Assembly (NCBI GenBank): GCA_029237695.1
Contig: JAQRGA010000118.1
Coordinates: 124,001 to 188,000, forward strand
Length of the DNA stretch: 64,000 nt
Source: Conchocele bisecta
Lineage: Eukaryota > Mollusca > Bivalvia > Lucinida > Thyasiridae
Direction of reading: 5' to 3'
The notes under the pieces were generated by a model that was given only the letters and a program-made list of their open reading frames with translations, searched no databases and was not told the DNA's origin. This document shows, piece by piece, positions 10,031-19,606 of the stretch (position 1 is its first letter; the number at the start of each line of letters is the position of its first letter). Made by a program: the position numbers and the translations under genes.

Positions 10031-10739
10031 TTAATTGATAACTTTATAAGCAGTTGGTTGATCAGTCTTTAGCAGAATTGCTTGGCGTGCTTAGTTTCGG
10101 AAAGCATCTGTCGAACCTTCAGGCGCTCCTCGCGCGTTGGGATAACGTCATTCTCTCGAAGACAGTCATCGAATGAGTCTCGGTCCTTGCAGTGAAAGAG
10201 GGCGACCCATTTCGTTTGCTCGCGCAGATCCTTGAGGACGGCGTTGTATTTTTGAGTGGAGATCCATACGCTTTGCCTCGCATGGCGGCCAGAAAATGCG
10301 AGCTCGGAGAGCATGTCCTTCTTTTTGGTCATCGCCGCCTTGGCCGAGCAATCGTCAATCACATATAGGGTGGGCTCACCCTGGAATCTTTGGTATAAAC
10401 CACGCAACCAATCGTGAAGCCTATCACCCGGGTCAATAACGTATACCTCAGGATCGGACCATATCCAAGGGCGCCGCTGATAAGTATCGTTGTGCCGCAC
10501 AGTGGGACACAGGATCACAATATGACGAAAGGCATCGCGGTAGGAGCCCCGAGCAAGTCGAGGATGAAAACCGTTTTTCCACATCCTGTCTGCCCACATA
10601 TTATGGCAGAGTGAGCATCTCCAATCGTGAATTGGTATTGATTGCTAGATTTCTTAATTTTTTCTTTAGAATTATGTATTAATAAATCGTTAGATGATTT
10701 TTTTATTAAATCAGTAGAGTGCTGATACGTATCGACCAT
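10031..10739 (-). pseudogene. FtsK/HerA-type genome-packaging ATPase, frameshifted
   Basis: Starts at ATG 10737-10739, inside the last codons of the capsid gene. Walker A is GQTGCGKT at residues 49-56 (10572-10595). Walker B is TLYVIDDCS (near 10345-10370), and a sensor-like SVWISTQKYN follows (near 10245-10280). One frame change lies between 10520 and 10590, just after the Walker A helix, and another near 10070-10080; the second gives a better C-terminus ending at 10031. The protein would translocate DNA into the capsid. Its place beside the major capsid gene is typical of the group. Confidence 0.92.
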
Positions 10740-11999
10740 CTTCGATGTTGAGTTGCGCGTCTGTAATTATATATAAGTACACGTTCAATGGCCCGGCTCC
10801 GTCCGCCTCTTTGGTTATCTGGATCGTCACACCTCACTAGCGTTCTCAACTTGGCGTCCGCTACCGTGTATTTGGTCATCGTCGCTGGCTCGCATGTCTA
10901 CCCATAACGCGTATTTGGTATTCAGGAACTCCGCGAGGGAGACGGCCGAGAGATGCAGATCTTTTGCAACTGCTGCAACCTCCGGAGAGCGCTTAGAGCC
11001 GGCAGCAAACTGCTTTCTTACTTCATCCCACTGCTGGTGCGCGCGAAGACCCGCGCTGTAGAGTTGATTGGGGACTCCCTCGATCGTCACCTCTACCTTC
11101 GTGATTTTGGGGTTATAGAATCTGTCGGTTTTTCTAGCACCGAACGCGAACCGAGCATCCTCGAACAACATCAGTATACCTTTCATCGAGCGGGGCGGGT
11201 ACTTGTTGACGTTAATATTCCACAATGTGTCGCTTTTGTCTTTCGGCATCTTGCGATGGCGAAGAACTCAGTCGTAAAGTATGGCAACGCGCCCGGCGTA
11301 CTGGGTTCTGATCAATCGCGCGAGTTCGGGCATCGTGACCATGTCGTACTCCAGCGAAACATTATCGATCGTATACGTCGATAACATGTCGCTGGCTATG
11401 ATAACTCGGCCGTAGTCGTTGAACGTTAGTTCGTATTCGAGGCGGTCATCTGATAGTAGGGCATGTGACTCTCCAGCAACTCAAAGTCGAGCGGGATGTA
11501 GAAGCGGTTGCCGTAAGCGCCCGCGACCGCGTTGTCACTAGCGTTGTTATCTACCTTGTTAGCAGCCCCGATTCTAAGTTTGGTTACGTTCTTATTTTTG
11601 CTGGTGTCAATACCTTGATAGACAGCGTTTTCACGCTCGTGTGACGTCTTCCACAGGTCCTGATAGCAATGCTAGACGTCGCTGTCGTCGATCGACATCA
11701 CCTCATTACCAGAAAATCTTTATCATGGTCTTCTTGACGATGGCGCGACCCAGGTTCTGAACGACGGTTCGGTCCGCGTCCGTCGACGTTAGCGAAATAG
11801 TGAAAGCTAGGCGAACAGTACCCGGCACAATGACGTCGTTAGCTCCGAGGTTGGGGAAGCGGACTAAGAGCTGCTGGTTCTGGTCGATCGTCGATGGGTT
11901 GTTCGTAATAACGACACTCTGTCTCACGCCTTTTGCCCCGAGGGGCTCACGCAGTCTGCGGTATGGATTGAGTTTGCGACCGTATTGACTCGAAGACAT
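10711..11999 (-). pseudogene. Double-jelly-roll major capsid protein, broken
   Basis: ATG 11997-11999 begins MSSSQYGRKLNPYR. Recognisable pieces in order: RFPNLGANDVIVPGT, LGRAIVKK, YGNRFYIPLDFELLESHMP, LARLIRTQYAGR, SMKGILMLFED, FYNPKITKVEVTIEGVPNQL. This is the hexon-type capsid protein of Polintons. Lesions: frame change near 11710, TAG near 11670, frame change near 11455, in-frame TGA 11268-11270, frame change near 10835. The correct end is a TGA at 10711-10713, so it overlaps the ATPase start by 29 bases. Five lesions rule out function. Confidence 0.93.
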
Positions 12000-12085
12000 A
12001 ATTAATTTTTTCAAAATTATTGAAACTATTAAACCCGTATGGTTTTGTCTTTAAATACATAATTAATTTTAAGAAAATTATAAAT
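12000..12085. promoter_or_regulatory. Divergent promoter region, capsid (-) and coiled-coil protein (+)
   Basis: 86 bases between the two diverging ATGs. On the minus strand AATTTTGAAAAAATTAATT abuts the capsid ATG. On the plus strand AATTTTAAGAAAATTATAA abuts the ATG at 12086. TTTAAATA in the middle is a possible TATA box. Confidence 0.5.
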
Positions 12086-13357
12086 ATGGCTGATTACGAT
12101 GTTGAAATGGATGAAATCGGCAAAGACGATTACCTCGATGGTGATGATAATTTCGAGGATTCCCTCGAGACTCCAGTTCCAATCCAATCACAATTGGGTG
12201 GCGCTACTACTAGTCAAAGTCGAGAATTACTCGAGGGAGCTGTAAACGACTACTACAACAGTTTGGCAGAAAAAGGTCTGGTCCCCTCTGTCGGTCGCGA
12301 CTACTCCAAGTTCAAATTTGATATGAACGGTAGATTGCGACTAAGAGCAGCACTACATCTCCCATTAGTCAACACGAGGACCGGAAAACCCCTATCGCTA
12401 AACACCCTTGCAGGAAACCGGGGCGGTGGCGAAATCATAAAGAACGAACTAGGCTTCACGGATTGGAAGAGGGGTAAAACAATTGTGCCGGCCCGCGCTG
12501 TAGAGGCCCTACAGTCTACCGACGAAACTATAGCGAAGACGGCCACCGCGATAGAAAAGGTCGAGCTCAGCGAGGTCCCTCAAATAGCCACCGACGTTAT
12601 TAACACGATGGAGACCACGTTCAGCGTCCAATCGCAATTGGGGGAAATACTCAACGATGACCCACCGTTACCTCTTCGAGAACTCCGTGGACTCGATAAG
12701 GCACTACAAACGGTCCGGGGCGAACTGGTCCTTAACCTCTCCAAACTCACGGCGCTGGATGAACATATCGCGCTAGCAGAAAGAAAAACTGGAGGAAGCC
12801 GGTGACGATAGAGAATCTACCGAGCGGATCGCCGAACGACTGCGGTCTTTGCGGGATGAAAGAGAAGCTCGCTTGGAGGCCGCCTCGGCTAACCGTGAGG
12901 CTCTCCGCACACAAATAAGTCGGATCCGTGAATCAATCTCGAGGGTCCTGCACGAGGAGACGACACTCGGTGAGCGTCTTCGCACTCTGTTCAGAGAGCA
13001 GGGCGTCACGATAGCAAGCATCCTCGTTGCTATCGGAATGACTATATCGACCATAGTTCTAGCTTTCACTGGTGGTGCGGCGCCACCACCCGCTCCAGCA
13101 CCAGCACCCGCTCCATCCGGTGGAGCTAAGGAGTGGGTAAAAAAACAACTAAAAGCCCTCGCCAGTCTTCTAGCTAAATTAGCTGGAAAGGCGGCTGCGC
13201 ACTACCTGGACTGATCGGAAGTATCGTTTCTTACTTGCTATCTATATTATCAAAAACGGTCGGATGGCTCGCCAATAATACTTGGGCTTTAATCGTGGCA
13301 ATTGCCGGTCTCCTATTATTCTCTGCCAGAGAGTTCCTACTACCAAAGCGTAAATAA
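12086..13357 (+). pseudogene. Polinton coiled-coil / proline-rich membrane protein, two frameshifts
   Basis: ATG 12086 directly after the AT box. Residues 1-45 are acidic, then a conserved part (TDWKRGKTIVPARAV) follows, then a long coiled coil to about 12990. A membrane segment (VTIASILVAIGMTISTIVLA) comes next, then an Ala/Pro run (13080-13115), a Lys/Ala amphipathic stretch and a second hydrophobic C-terminus ending at 13357. A slip in the A-run near 12785 and another near 13200 shift the frame. It is likely a virion membrane or internal structural protein; the role is unproven. The 3' end overlaps the tail of the next gene on the other strand by 18 bases. Confidence 0.8.
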
Positions 13358-14744
13358 TCCGATCGCCACGAGGGCGATGACGAGCCCTAATTTCTCCTCC
13401 TCGTGTGTTGTGCTTCCAATTTCACCCAATTTGTGATTGATTGGTGTTTCTCCAATCGCGATTGATCTGTTGATGGAACTCGATGGTGCATCCAATTTAC
13501 GAATTGGGGGTACTGGGTTCGATTTACGAATTGGGGGAGGTGTATCCATTTTGTGTTTTATGAAATCGGTTTCACTGTTGGGGGTGCGCTTGATGATATC
13601 CGTGTTCACGTTACCGTGTGGCCGATTTTTTTGATTGGCGGTGGCGATTACGATCTGATTATTGTAACCGTCAACCGGGTCGTCTCGTAGTATCATATTG
13701 CTCGGCGCCATATAAAGACCTATTCCAAATACATAGTCTACTGGGGTGCTGGCATTCTGCAAAACGTCTTGATAATTCTGAATCGCCTTCTCCAGGTCCA
13801 CCCTAGCCGAGATGTCCTCTACAAGTGCCAAGAATTGTTTTGTGCATCAAACGCTGTTCCCGTGCCCAGTATTGAACTGCGAGTTTGCTTTTGTGCGCCG
13901 AGGATGGCCCAGACGTACGTGCGAATGGAGTCGTTGACGCGAGTAACCCCGGCCTGCGTGAACCTAGACCCGTATCTAACATAAATGTACCCCACGAGTT
14001 CTGAACCTCAGCAGCCTGCTGTATGTAATCAACGTGAGCCCGTTTCGGAGGCAACATTTTACAAGAAAACACGCCACAGTGCCGACCTCCAGACACTTCC
14101 GGCCCGAATGTCATCGTCGCGGGGTCAAAATTCCCGGCGTTCCGACTGACGATGTGGTCACCAGAGTGATCGTGTCTAAAATCAGTCTGGGTCCAATTCC
14201 CGGACTGGCCCCGAATGAGAACGTCCCCGAGGCCGGTGCTGGTAGGAAATGCTTTCTGTCTCCAGTCCGCGTCTTTTGAAACGTTAAATTCGTTACACAG
14301 TCTTTCAAAGGCCATACGGTCGTATGCGTTGGAAATGGGATCCCAGGCGTCGTCTTGAGGTAGTGAAATACCTAGTTCTTTGAGAATCCTCCTAATAGTA
14401 TAATACGTTTGAAAGTTGTAGACACTTCGGAGCATGACATTCTTGGATGTCAGATGGTCTTTATATGAAACTCCACACCCGGCTGTTGCGCACCATACAG
14501 CGAAATTTATTTGGTTCTGCCAAAACTGCATCGGTGTTGCTTTCCACCCGTTTACCACCTCCATCGTAGTAATCTTGGGCAGCCTATATTGTTCAAAGAT
14601 ATTAGGGAAGTTGGTGGCAAAGCCACTGTCCGGTCTAACCGTTACGGTTGGGTGTACAAGGGGGTTAACAACGTCTTTTTGTGTGTATTTACCTCCGACC
14701 GCGTACTTTACATTAGAGTTAAAGCTAAATGCTTTGGTATCCAT
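13340..14744 (-). pseudogene. Large conserved Polinton structural-type protein, frameshifted
   Basis: ATG 14742-14744. The N-terminal 300 residues (YRLPKITTMEVVNGWKATP, then QFWQNQINFAVWCATAGCG, then YDRMAFERLCNEF) are a conserved block of Polinton genomes. Near 13840-13870 the frame changes, and the following ORF (ARVDLEKAIQNYQDVLQNAS, then YVFGIGLYMAPSNM) is its natural continuation, giving about 465 codons. A disordered linker encoded by CCAAT...ATTGG repeats (13426-13538) leads to a C-terminal hydrophobic anchor (LGLVIALVAIGLFTLW). Two other frame changes may exist. Function unknown; probably a virion component. Its start is only 13 bases from the diverging gene at 14758. Confidence 0.8.
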
Positions 14745-14757
14745 TGAAGAAAGATAT

Positions 14758-15409
14758 ATGTTTGCTACTATAACTAATGTTCAAAAAGGGAGTTGTGAAC
14801 TTCAAAAATTAATAGACAACTGCTGCGGAAAACGCCGTGTAGGCCTTAGATCAATCACCTTCACGGTTGGGTGGAAAAACATTGAAACGTTAGAGTCTAT
14901 CGAGTCCGGATTTGTCCAAGATAGTATCGGCCCCCCTGGTGTGGGCAGGGGACTAAACGCCTTCTGTTCAAAAGTACCGAATTACTTCCTGGCCTTTGGG
15001 GTTTTCGGAGATCTCAAAGCTTTTATCGCGGCGAAGTTTCCTGATAGTGGCACTCTCGCAGTCTCAAAAGCCACGGGGCTTGCGACATTGTCCGTTGAGA
15101 AGCGTTTATGGATCTCACCGGGGCGATACCCCAGTAAACTTCGCCTTCACGAAAACTCTCGGGGTGCACCTTGATCGGGTGAACACATCGTACAACACGG
15201 TAGACGGATCCCCCAGCACATTACTTAAAACTGTGCCCGCCAGCGACTGTTTCTATGGCGAGACTGTGACCTTAGACTTCCCACACCCCGAGATGAAAGT
15301 TTTGGAATCGGGACACATCCACGAGTTGAAGATTTCTATTCTTGATGATAAAGGGAGAGAGTTGAAGAACGATTACCCGATTTCGGTCGTCCTAGAAATT
15401 TCAAATTAA
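14758..15409 (+). pseudogene. Penton-like minor capsid protein (single jelly roll), one frameshift
   Basis: ATG 14758-14760. The reading is rich in beta-strand patterns: VGLRSITFTVGWKNIE at the start, NFAFTKTLGVHLDRVNTS in the middle, and ELKISILDDKGREL then PISVVLEIS at the C-terminus. This matches the layout of the Polinton minor capsid (penton) protein that would sit at the capsid vertices. The frame changes near 15125, after WISPGR. About 215 codons, close to the usual size. It is followed after 45 bases by the fibre-like gene. Confidence 0.8.
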
Positions 15410-15454
15410 TTATTTAGAATTAAACGCATGTTCGTAATATATATTATCAACATT

Positions 15455-17263
15455 ATGAGTATATACGGACCAGGTACCAGGACAAATTCAAATAATTTGG
15501 AACTGGCAGAAGGGGGATTCATCCCGACAGAGGGCGACTTTTTAACTACCCAAAAAACAAAAGCCTTGATCAATAGAACTATATCGAGGGCCACGGACGA
15601 GATTCACAAAAGTCTACTATCACAACTTAGAGAATATGCCTGGCTGTGAATACACAAAGTCGTGAAAAAACGCATACGGAACTAAACGAACTAGGTAAAA
15701 AAATAACCAAATTTAGAAAAGAGGCCCGGTTGGGGATTGATAAAGCCCGAGAAGACCGCCAGGTTGACATTACGGCGGTTTATGATGCGTTGCGCTTAGA
15801 AGACTCTCTCAGCAAAGAAGCTACACTTGCTGAATTAGACGGGAAAATAATCGATTTTCGAAAAGAGGCCACGTCGGGTATTGAGAAAGCGAGAAGACCA
15901 CCAGGCGGACCTTACGAAGGCTTATGAGGTGTTGCGCTCAGAAGACTCTCTCATCAGAGAAGCGGCACTTACTGAACTAGATAAAAAAATAACCAAATTT
16001 CGAAAAGAGACCCGGTCGGGTATTGATAAAGTCCGAGAAGACCACCAGTCAGAACCTTGAGGAGGCCATTGCGGAGGCTTATGATGCGTTGCGCTTAGAG
16101 AACTCTCATAGTAAAGAAGCGACACTTACCGAACTAACGACGGTAAAATAGCCGAATTTCTGAAAGAGACCAGGTCGGGGGTTGAGGGGTCTGAGAAGAC
16201 CACAAAGAGGCCATTGCGGAGGCTTATGGGCGTTACGCTCAGAGGACTCTCTCACAGAGAAGCGGCACTTACTGACATATACGAAAAAATAACCGAATTT
16301 AAAAAGAGACCCGGTTTGATCTTGATGGAGTCCGAACGGGTATTGAGAAAGCCCGAGAAGACCACCAGGCGGATATTACGGAAGCTTATAGGGTGTTGCT
16401 CTTAGAGGACTCTATCAACAGAGAAGCGACACTTACCGAACTAGATGAAAAAATACCGAATTTCAAAAAGAGGCCCGGTCGGGGGTTGAGAAAGCCCGAG
16501 AAGACCACAAGGTAGCCATTGCGAAGGCTTATGAGGTGTTGCGCTCAGAGGACTCTCTCATCAGAGAGGCGGCGGTTGCTGAACTAGATGGAAAAAATAA
16601 CCGAATTTCAAAAAGAGGCCCGGTCGGGTATTGATAAAGCCTTAGAAGGTCACCAGGCGACCATTACGGAGGCTTATGATGCGTTGCGCTTAGAGGACTC
16701 TCTCAGCAGAGAAGCGGCACTTACCGAACTAGATGGAAAAATAACCGATAAACTGAAACATGATCGCATAGCCGCGACCAAAGCTCTCTTGAGGAGGCCT
16801 CTTATGAGATTCGTACTTAGGCATATAACGCAAACAGGGCGCTTGCCGGAATAGTGAAAACAATGAAAACACCAAAACGTGTCATAACAGTTTGGGCTGA
16901 GAAGCGGGGCCCATTGGTTGTGGGGCACTATGAATATTCGTTCGGTGCCAAAGCGAGTAATAAATATGGGGGATACACTATGACAGCTGCAGGTGAAGTT
17001 ATCCAAATGGCGGTCTGCTCGGTTAATGCTAATGGTAAACCTGTGGGCGCGGTCGCGATAAATATTGTAGTAGAACTGTAGATGGGGAAGAACGGGGGGT
17101 TGGAGTCACTAAAATCTCTGCAGATATTTCGACGGTGGTTTCGTTCGCCGGTGATGATCGAATTAGACTTTCCAAAGGTAGTGTTATTAACTTTGTTACG
17201 AAAATCGGTGACCCAGGGAGTTCTTCCACTATTGTCGCATTGTTAATTGAACTTATTGTGTAA
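15455..17263 (+). pseudogene. Fibre-like protein: N-terminal anchor, 48-residue repeat stalk, beta-rich head
   Basis: The preferred start is ATG 15455 (MSIYGPGTRT); an upstream ATG at 15428 would add a hydrophobic lead. After a 60-residue head, seven diverged copies of a 144-bp unit run from about 15660 to 16760. Each encodes a charged helix with DALRLEDSLS and a FRKEA block (48 residues in the intact units). Then from 16860 a beta-rich end domain (VITVWAEKRGPLVVGHYEY) continues, after a frame change near 17080, to TAA 17261. The layout is that of a trimeric fibre with a terminal knob. Frameshifts occur in most repeats. A surface or attachment role is inferred from layout only. Confidence 0.72.
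15660..16760 (+). repeat. Coding tandem repeat, about 144 bp x 7
   Basis: The landmark GA(C/A)TCTCT recurs at 15802, 15944, 16100, 16245, 16408, 16551 and 16695, spaced 142-163 bases. The two uninterrupted units are exactly 144 bp. Indels in the others break the frame. Confidence 0.85.
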
Positions 17264-17300
17264 TATATAACTAAAATATATTGAACTAAAATTTAAATCC

Positions 17301-17946
17301 ATGAACGAATCACATATCCAACTCTCAATACCACTCCACCAACACTGTATCCAACTCTCAATACCACTCCACCAACACTATATCCAATTAACGAAAGAAG
17401 TTCAGATTTTAGGTTGAATAATATCGTCGCTATGCAGGATATTTTAGTTAGAGAATGTGCAAATAGAAAAGACACGCTAAAAAATATAAGCGCGCGGCAA
17501 ACATAGCTGAAGCATCTAGTACGGTTCTGGCAAGTGTTTCTGTGTTGTGTGGGGCGGGGACTGCTGCACGCTATCTACAATTGTAATGGTTCCACTTGCA
17601 GGGGTTTTGAGTGGAATTACCGTTTTATCTGGAACACTTTGTATGGTAATTAGGGCGGTGGGTGGAAAACTCGAGAAAAAAGTAGAAAACATGATGAATA
17701 TCCGTTCTCGCTAGGTCTAAGAAAAATAGCATCGACGTTATGGTGTCCAAAGCGTTGGCCGATAAGAAAATATCAAATTTAGAGTTTGAATCCGTGGTGG
17801 AAGAAATGGGGAGATATGAAGAATTAAAAAATGATATAAGGATCAAGGCGCGCGCCACCATGCCCAAAATTGAGTGTACTGATTGGGATAAATTTAAGGT
17901 AAAACTTGGAAATAAAGTCGGAGGAAATGTTACAGCACCATTATAA
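17301..17946 (+). pseudogene. Polinton glycine-rich membrane / helical protein, decayed
   Basis: The frame rotates several times. In order: a 33-bp tandem duplication (17315-17380) encoding YPTLNTTPPTL twice, a helical block with KNISARQT, a glycine/alanine-rich hydrophobic region (VLASVSVLCGAGTAA and VLSGITVLSGTLCMVI, near 17525-17660), and an intact C-terminal helix (VSKALADKKISNLEFESV to 17946). The arrangement resembles a recurring Polinton membrane protein. Its role is unknown. The start is uncertain; ATG 17301 is out of frame with the YPTL block. Confidence 0.6.
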
Positions 17947-18110
17947 ATAATAATTAATTAATATAATTTTCTTAATTTTATAATTTTCCTAATTTTCAAA
18001 ATTATATTGGTGCAGTAAACAAATTTACATACCTATACATGTGTTTTTCACTGAGAATTACAAATTCAGTCGAGGATTACACTGTACACACCGTCTGTGT
18101 AATTGATACA
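17947..18110. other. Non-coding, AT-rich
   Basis: Contains CCTAATTTTCAAAATTATA near 17990, a variant of the AT box seen upstream of other genes, but no gene directly downstream of it on that strand. Confidence 0.4.
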
Positions 18111-18213
18111 CTCGGCTATCAATTTACGTATGGGCCATAACCCGTGTAATTTATACACTCGGCTCTGTTTACCTCGGCTATCAATTTACGCATGGGCCAT
18201 AACCCGTGTAATT
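18111..18213 (+). repeat. 41-bp direct repeat pair
   Basis: CTCGGCTATCAATTTACG(T/C)ATGGGCC... at 18111-18151 and 18173-18213 differ at one position and are separated by 21 bases that repeat ACTCGGCT. They lie in the largest non-coding gap of the element. A regulatory or replication role is possible. Confidence 0.8.
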
Positions 18214-18455
18214 GAAACATTGTCGTTACAACATAAATTAATTACTATGTAATAATAGGGGGTGTTCAGCTTTAAATTATTATATATTAAAATTAATTAT
18301 AAAATTAACAAAATAACGAACCATCCCATGTTTTCTTTCGCCAATAGGTATTAATAAATAATTATAATTTGCACACCATTTGTATGTTGTATAGAAACTG
18401 ATGATATATATATGTTTGTTGACCTTACAACAATTGGTCTCATCTCGTGCATGCC

Positions 18456-18722
18456 ATGTTGTTGATCCGGTATGACGTCCGTCTCGTCTGTTTAATGGTA
18501 GCAGTCTATGCATATGTGTGTATTTGGCGATGTAATTGTGTAGCTCAAAGGTGCCGGCCTAAAAGATTTCTGCCTAAGAGCTTTGCAATTTCGGAAACCA
18601 AATTCACACATAGGCTCGCCTTACTTCGCTGGTTTCTCTTAATAGAGGAATTGGCAATGGGGTTCAAGGCGACCCAGAATGTGAGCCAACAGATGCGTGG
18701 GCTTAAGAAAGGTCCCGCATAA
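18456..18722 (+). CDS. Unrecognised short ORF, 88 residues
   Basis: From ATG 18456 to the stop at 18720-18722 (a GTG at 18447 would lengthen it). The first half is Val/Tyr/Cys-rich and may be non-coding sequence read through. The second half (WFLLIEELAMGFKATQNV) looks more protein-like and ends just before a strong hairpin. I do not recognise it. It may be the remnant end of a larger gene whose 5' part has decayed. Confidence 0.3.
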   Translation: MLLIRYDVRLVCLMVAVYAYVCIWRCNCVAQRCRPKRFLPKSFAISETKFTHRLALLRWFLLIEELAMGFKATQNVSQQMRGLKKGPA

Positions 18723-18726
18723 GAAA

Positions 18727-18781
18727 AACACCCCAGTGGCTGGGTGCCGGCTAGAAATCTGCCCAGTCGCTGGGGGTGTTG
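18727..18781. terminator. GC-rich hairpin after the last plus-strand ORF
   Basis: AACACCCCAGTGGCTGGG pairs with CCCAGTCGCTGGGGGTGTT across an 18-base loop. Each arm also contains an internal CCCAG...CTGGG palindrome. It lies five bases after a stop codon. A transcript-end or cruciform role is inferred. Confidence 0.5.
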
Positions 18782-18818
18782 TGCGCGAGTGGAGGCTTTT
18801 GCTATTTTTTTTTAATTT

Positions 18819-19144
18819 TTACAAATTATTAATATCTTTATAAGCGATGTCGTAGAAATGTATATTCGTAAACGAATCGTTGGGTTTTAACAATTTTATA
18901 TAATACACCTTAGTTTCATATCCGATACGCATTATCCGTCTTAATGTTTGTATTTGCCTCTTGTATAGTTGACATAATTGCCGGTATAATATTGTAAATG
19001 CAACGTTTTTATCGGAGCGTAATAAATTACGCTGGTATTTCATGTATTCGATATCGCCTAGTGTTCCCATTTTATAGAATTTATATATAGGATTATAACC
19101 CCCATAAGCTAAATTTTCAATTCCAATTGTATTGTATTATCCAT
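18819..19144 (-). pseudogene. Small helical protein, right-end paralog 1
   Basis: A start at ATG 19142-19144 is followed by a frame change, after which the reading is open from about 19110 to 18819. The core IEYMKYQRNLLRSDKNVAF, then a Tyr/Arg-rich helix, and a C-terminal FYDI are shared with the gene at 19172-19545. It is basic and compact, with no recognisable domain. Function unknown. Confidence 0.5.
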
Positions 19145-19171
19145 TTTCTCTAATAGTTGTTTTTTTTCTGT

Positions 19172-19545
19172 TCAATAATTTCCAATTTCTTCTAATAATT
19201 TTCCAATTTCTTCGTTATCGTAGAAACGCATATCCGTCAACGAATCTTTGATTTTAAACTGTTTTATAAAATTAGTTTGATAATGTTTCGGTAGTGTTTC
19301 TCCGATCCTATTTAGTCGCTTCATTACATAAATTTGATACTTATACCGGCGACATAATTGCCGGTTTAATATTGTAAATGCAACGTTTTTATCGCAGCGT
19401 AATAAATTACGCTGATATTTCATGTATTCGATACCACATAGTATTGTCATTTTACCGTGTTTTAATACTGTAGAAACAACAGCGTAAAAATGCTTCATCC
19501 AAGTCATTACAAACGTCCAATTCGTTGTGTATTTTATTATTCATT
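19172..19545 (-). pseudogene. Small helical protein, right-end paralog 2
   Basis: Preferred start ATG 19543-19545, directly downstream of the conserved right-end promoter cassette. One frame change near 19460, then IEYMKYQRNLLRCDKNVAF and a C-terminal FYDNEEIGKLL. Clearly paralogous to 18819-19144, a tandem duplication inside the element. The gene adjacent to the right terminus is thus driven by the same cassette as polB at the left. Function unknown. Confidence 0.55.
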
Positions 19546-19564
19546 TTGTTATAATATTTTATTA

Positions 19565-19606
19565 TAACCTATTAAATTTATCTGTTCAATTGGACGTGAA
19601 AACAAC
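19565..19606 (-). promoter_or_regulatory. Right-end copy of the terminal promoter cassette
   Basis: On the minus strand TTTTCACGTCCAATTGAAC, then AGATAAATT, then ATAGGTTATA, nearly identical to 2536-2575 and in the same position relative to the first inward-facing gene. Confidence 0.6.

Noticed and set aside
12773..13069. Minus-strand ORF inside the coiled-coil gene, and similar antisense ORFs (13769-13984, 14034-14279, 6822-7145, 7551-7950)
   Set aside because: Antisense shadows of recognised Polinton genes, with unusual composition and no domain.
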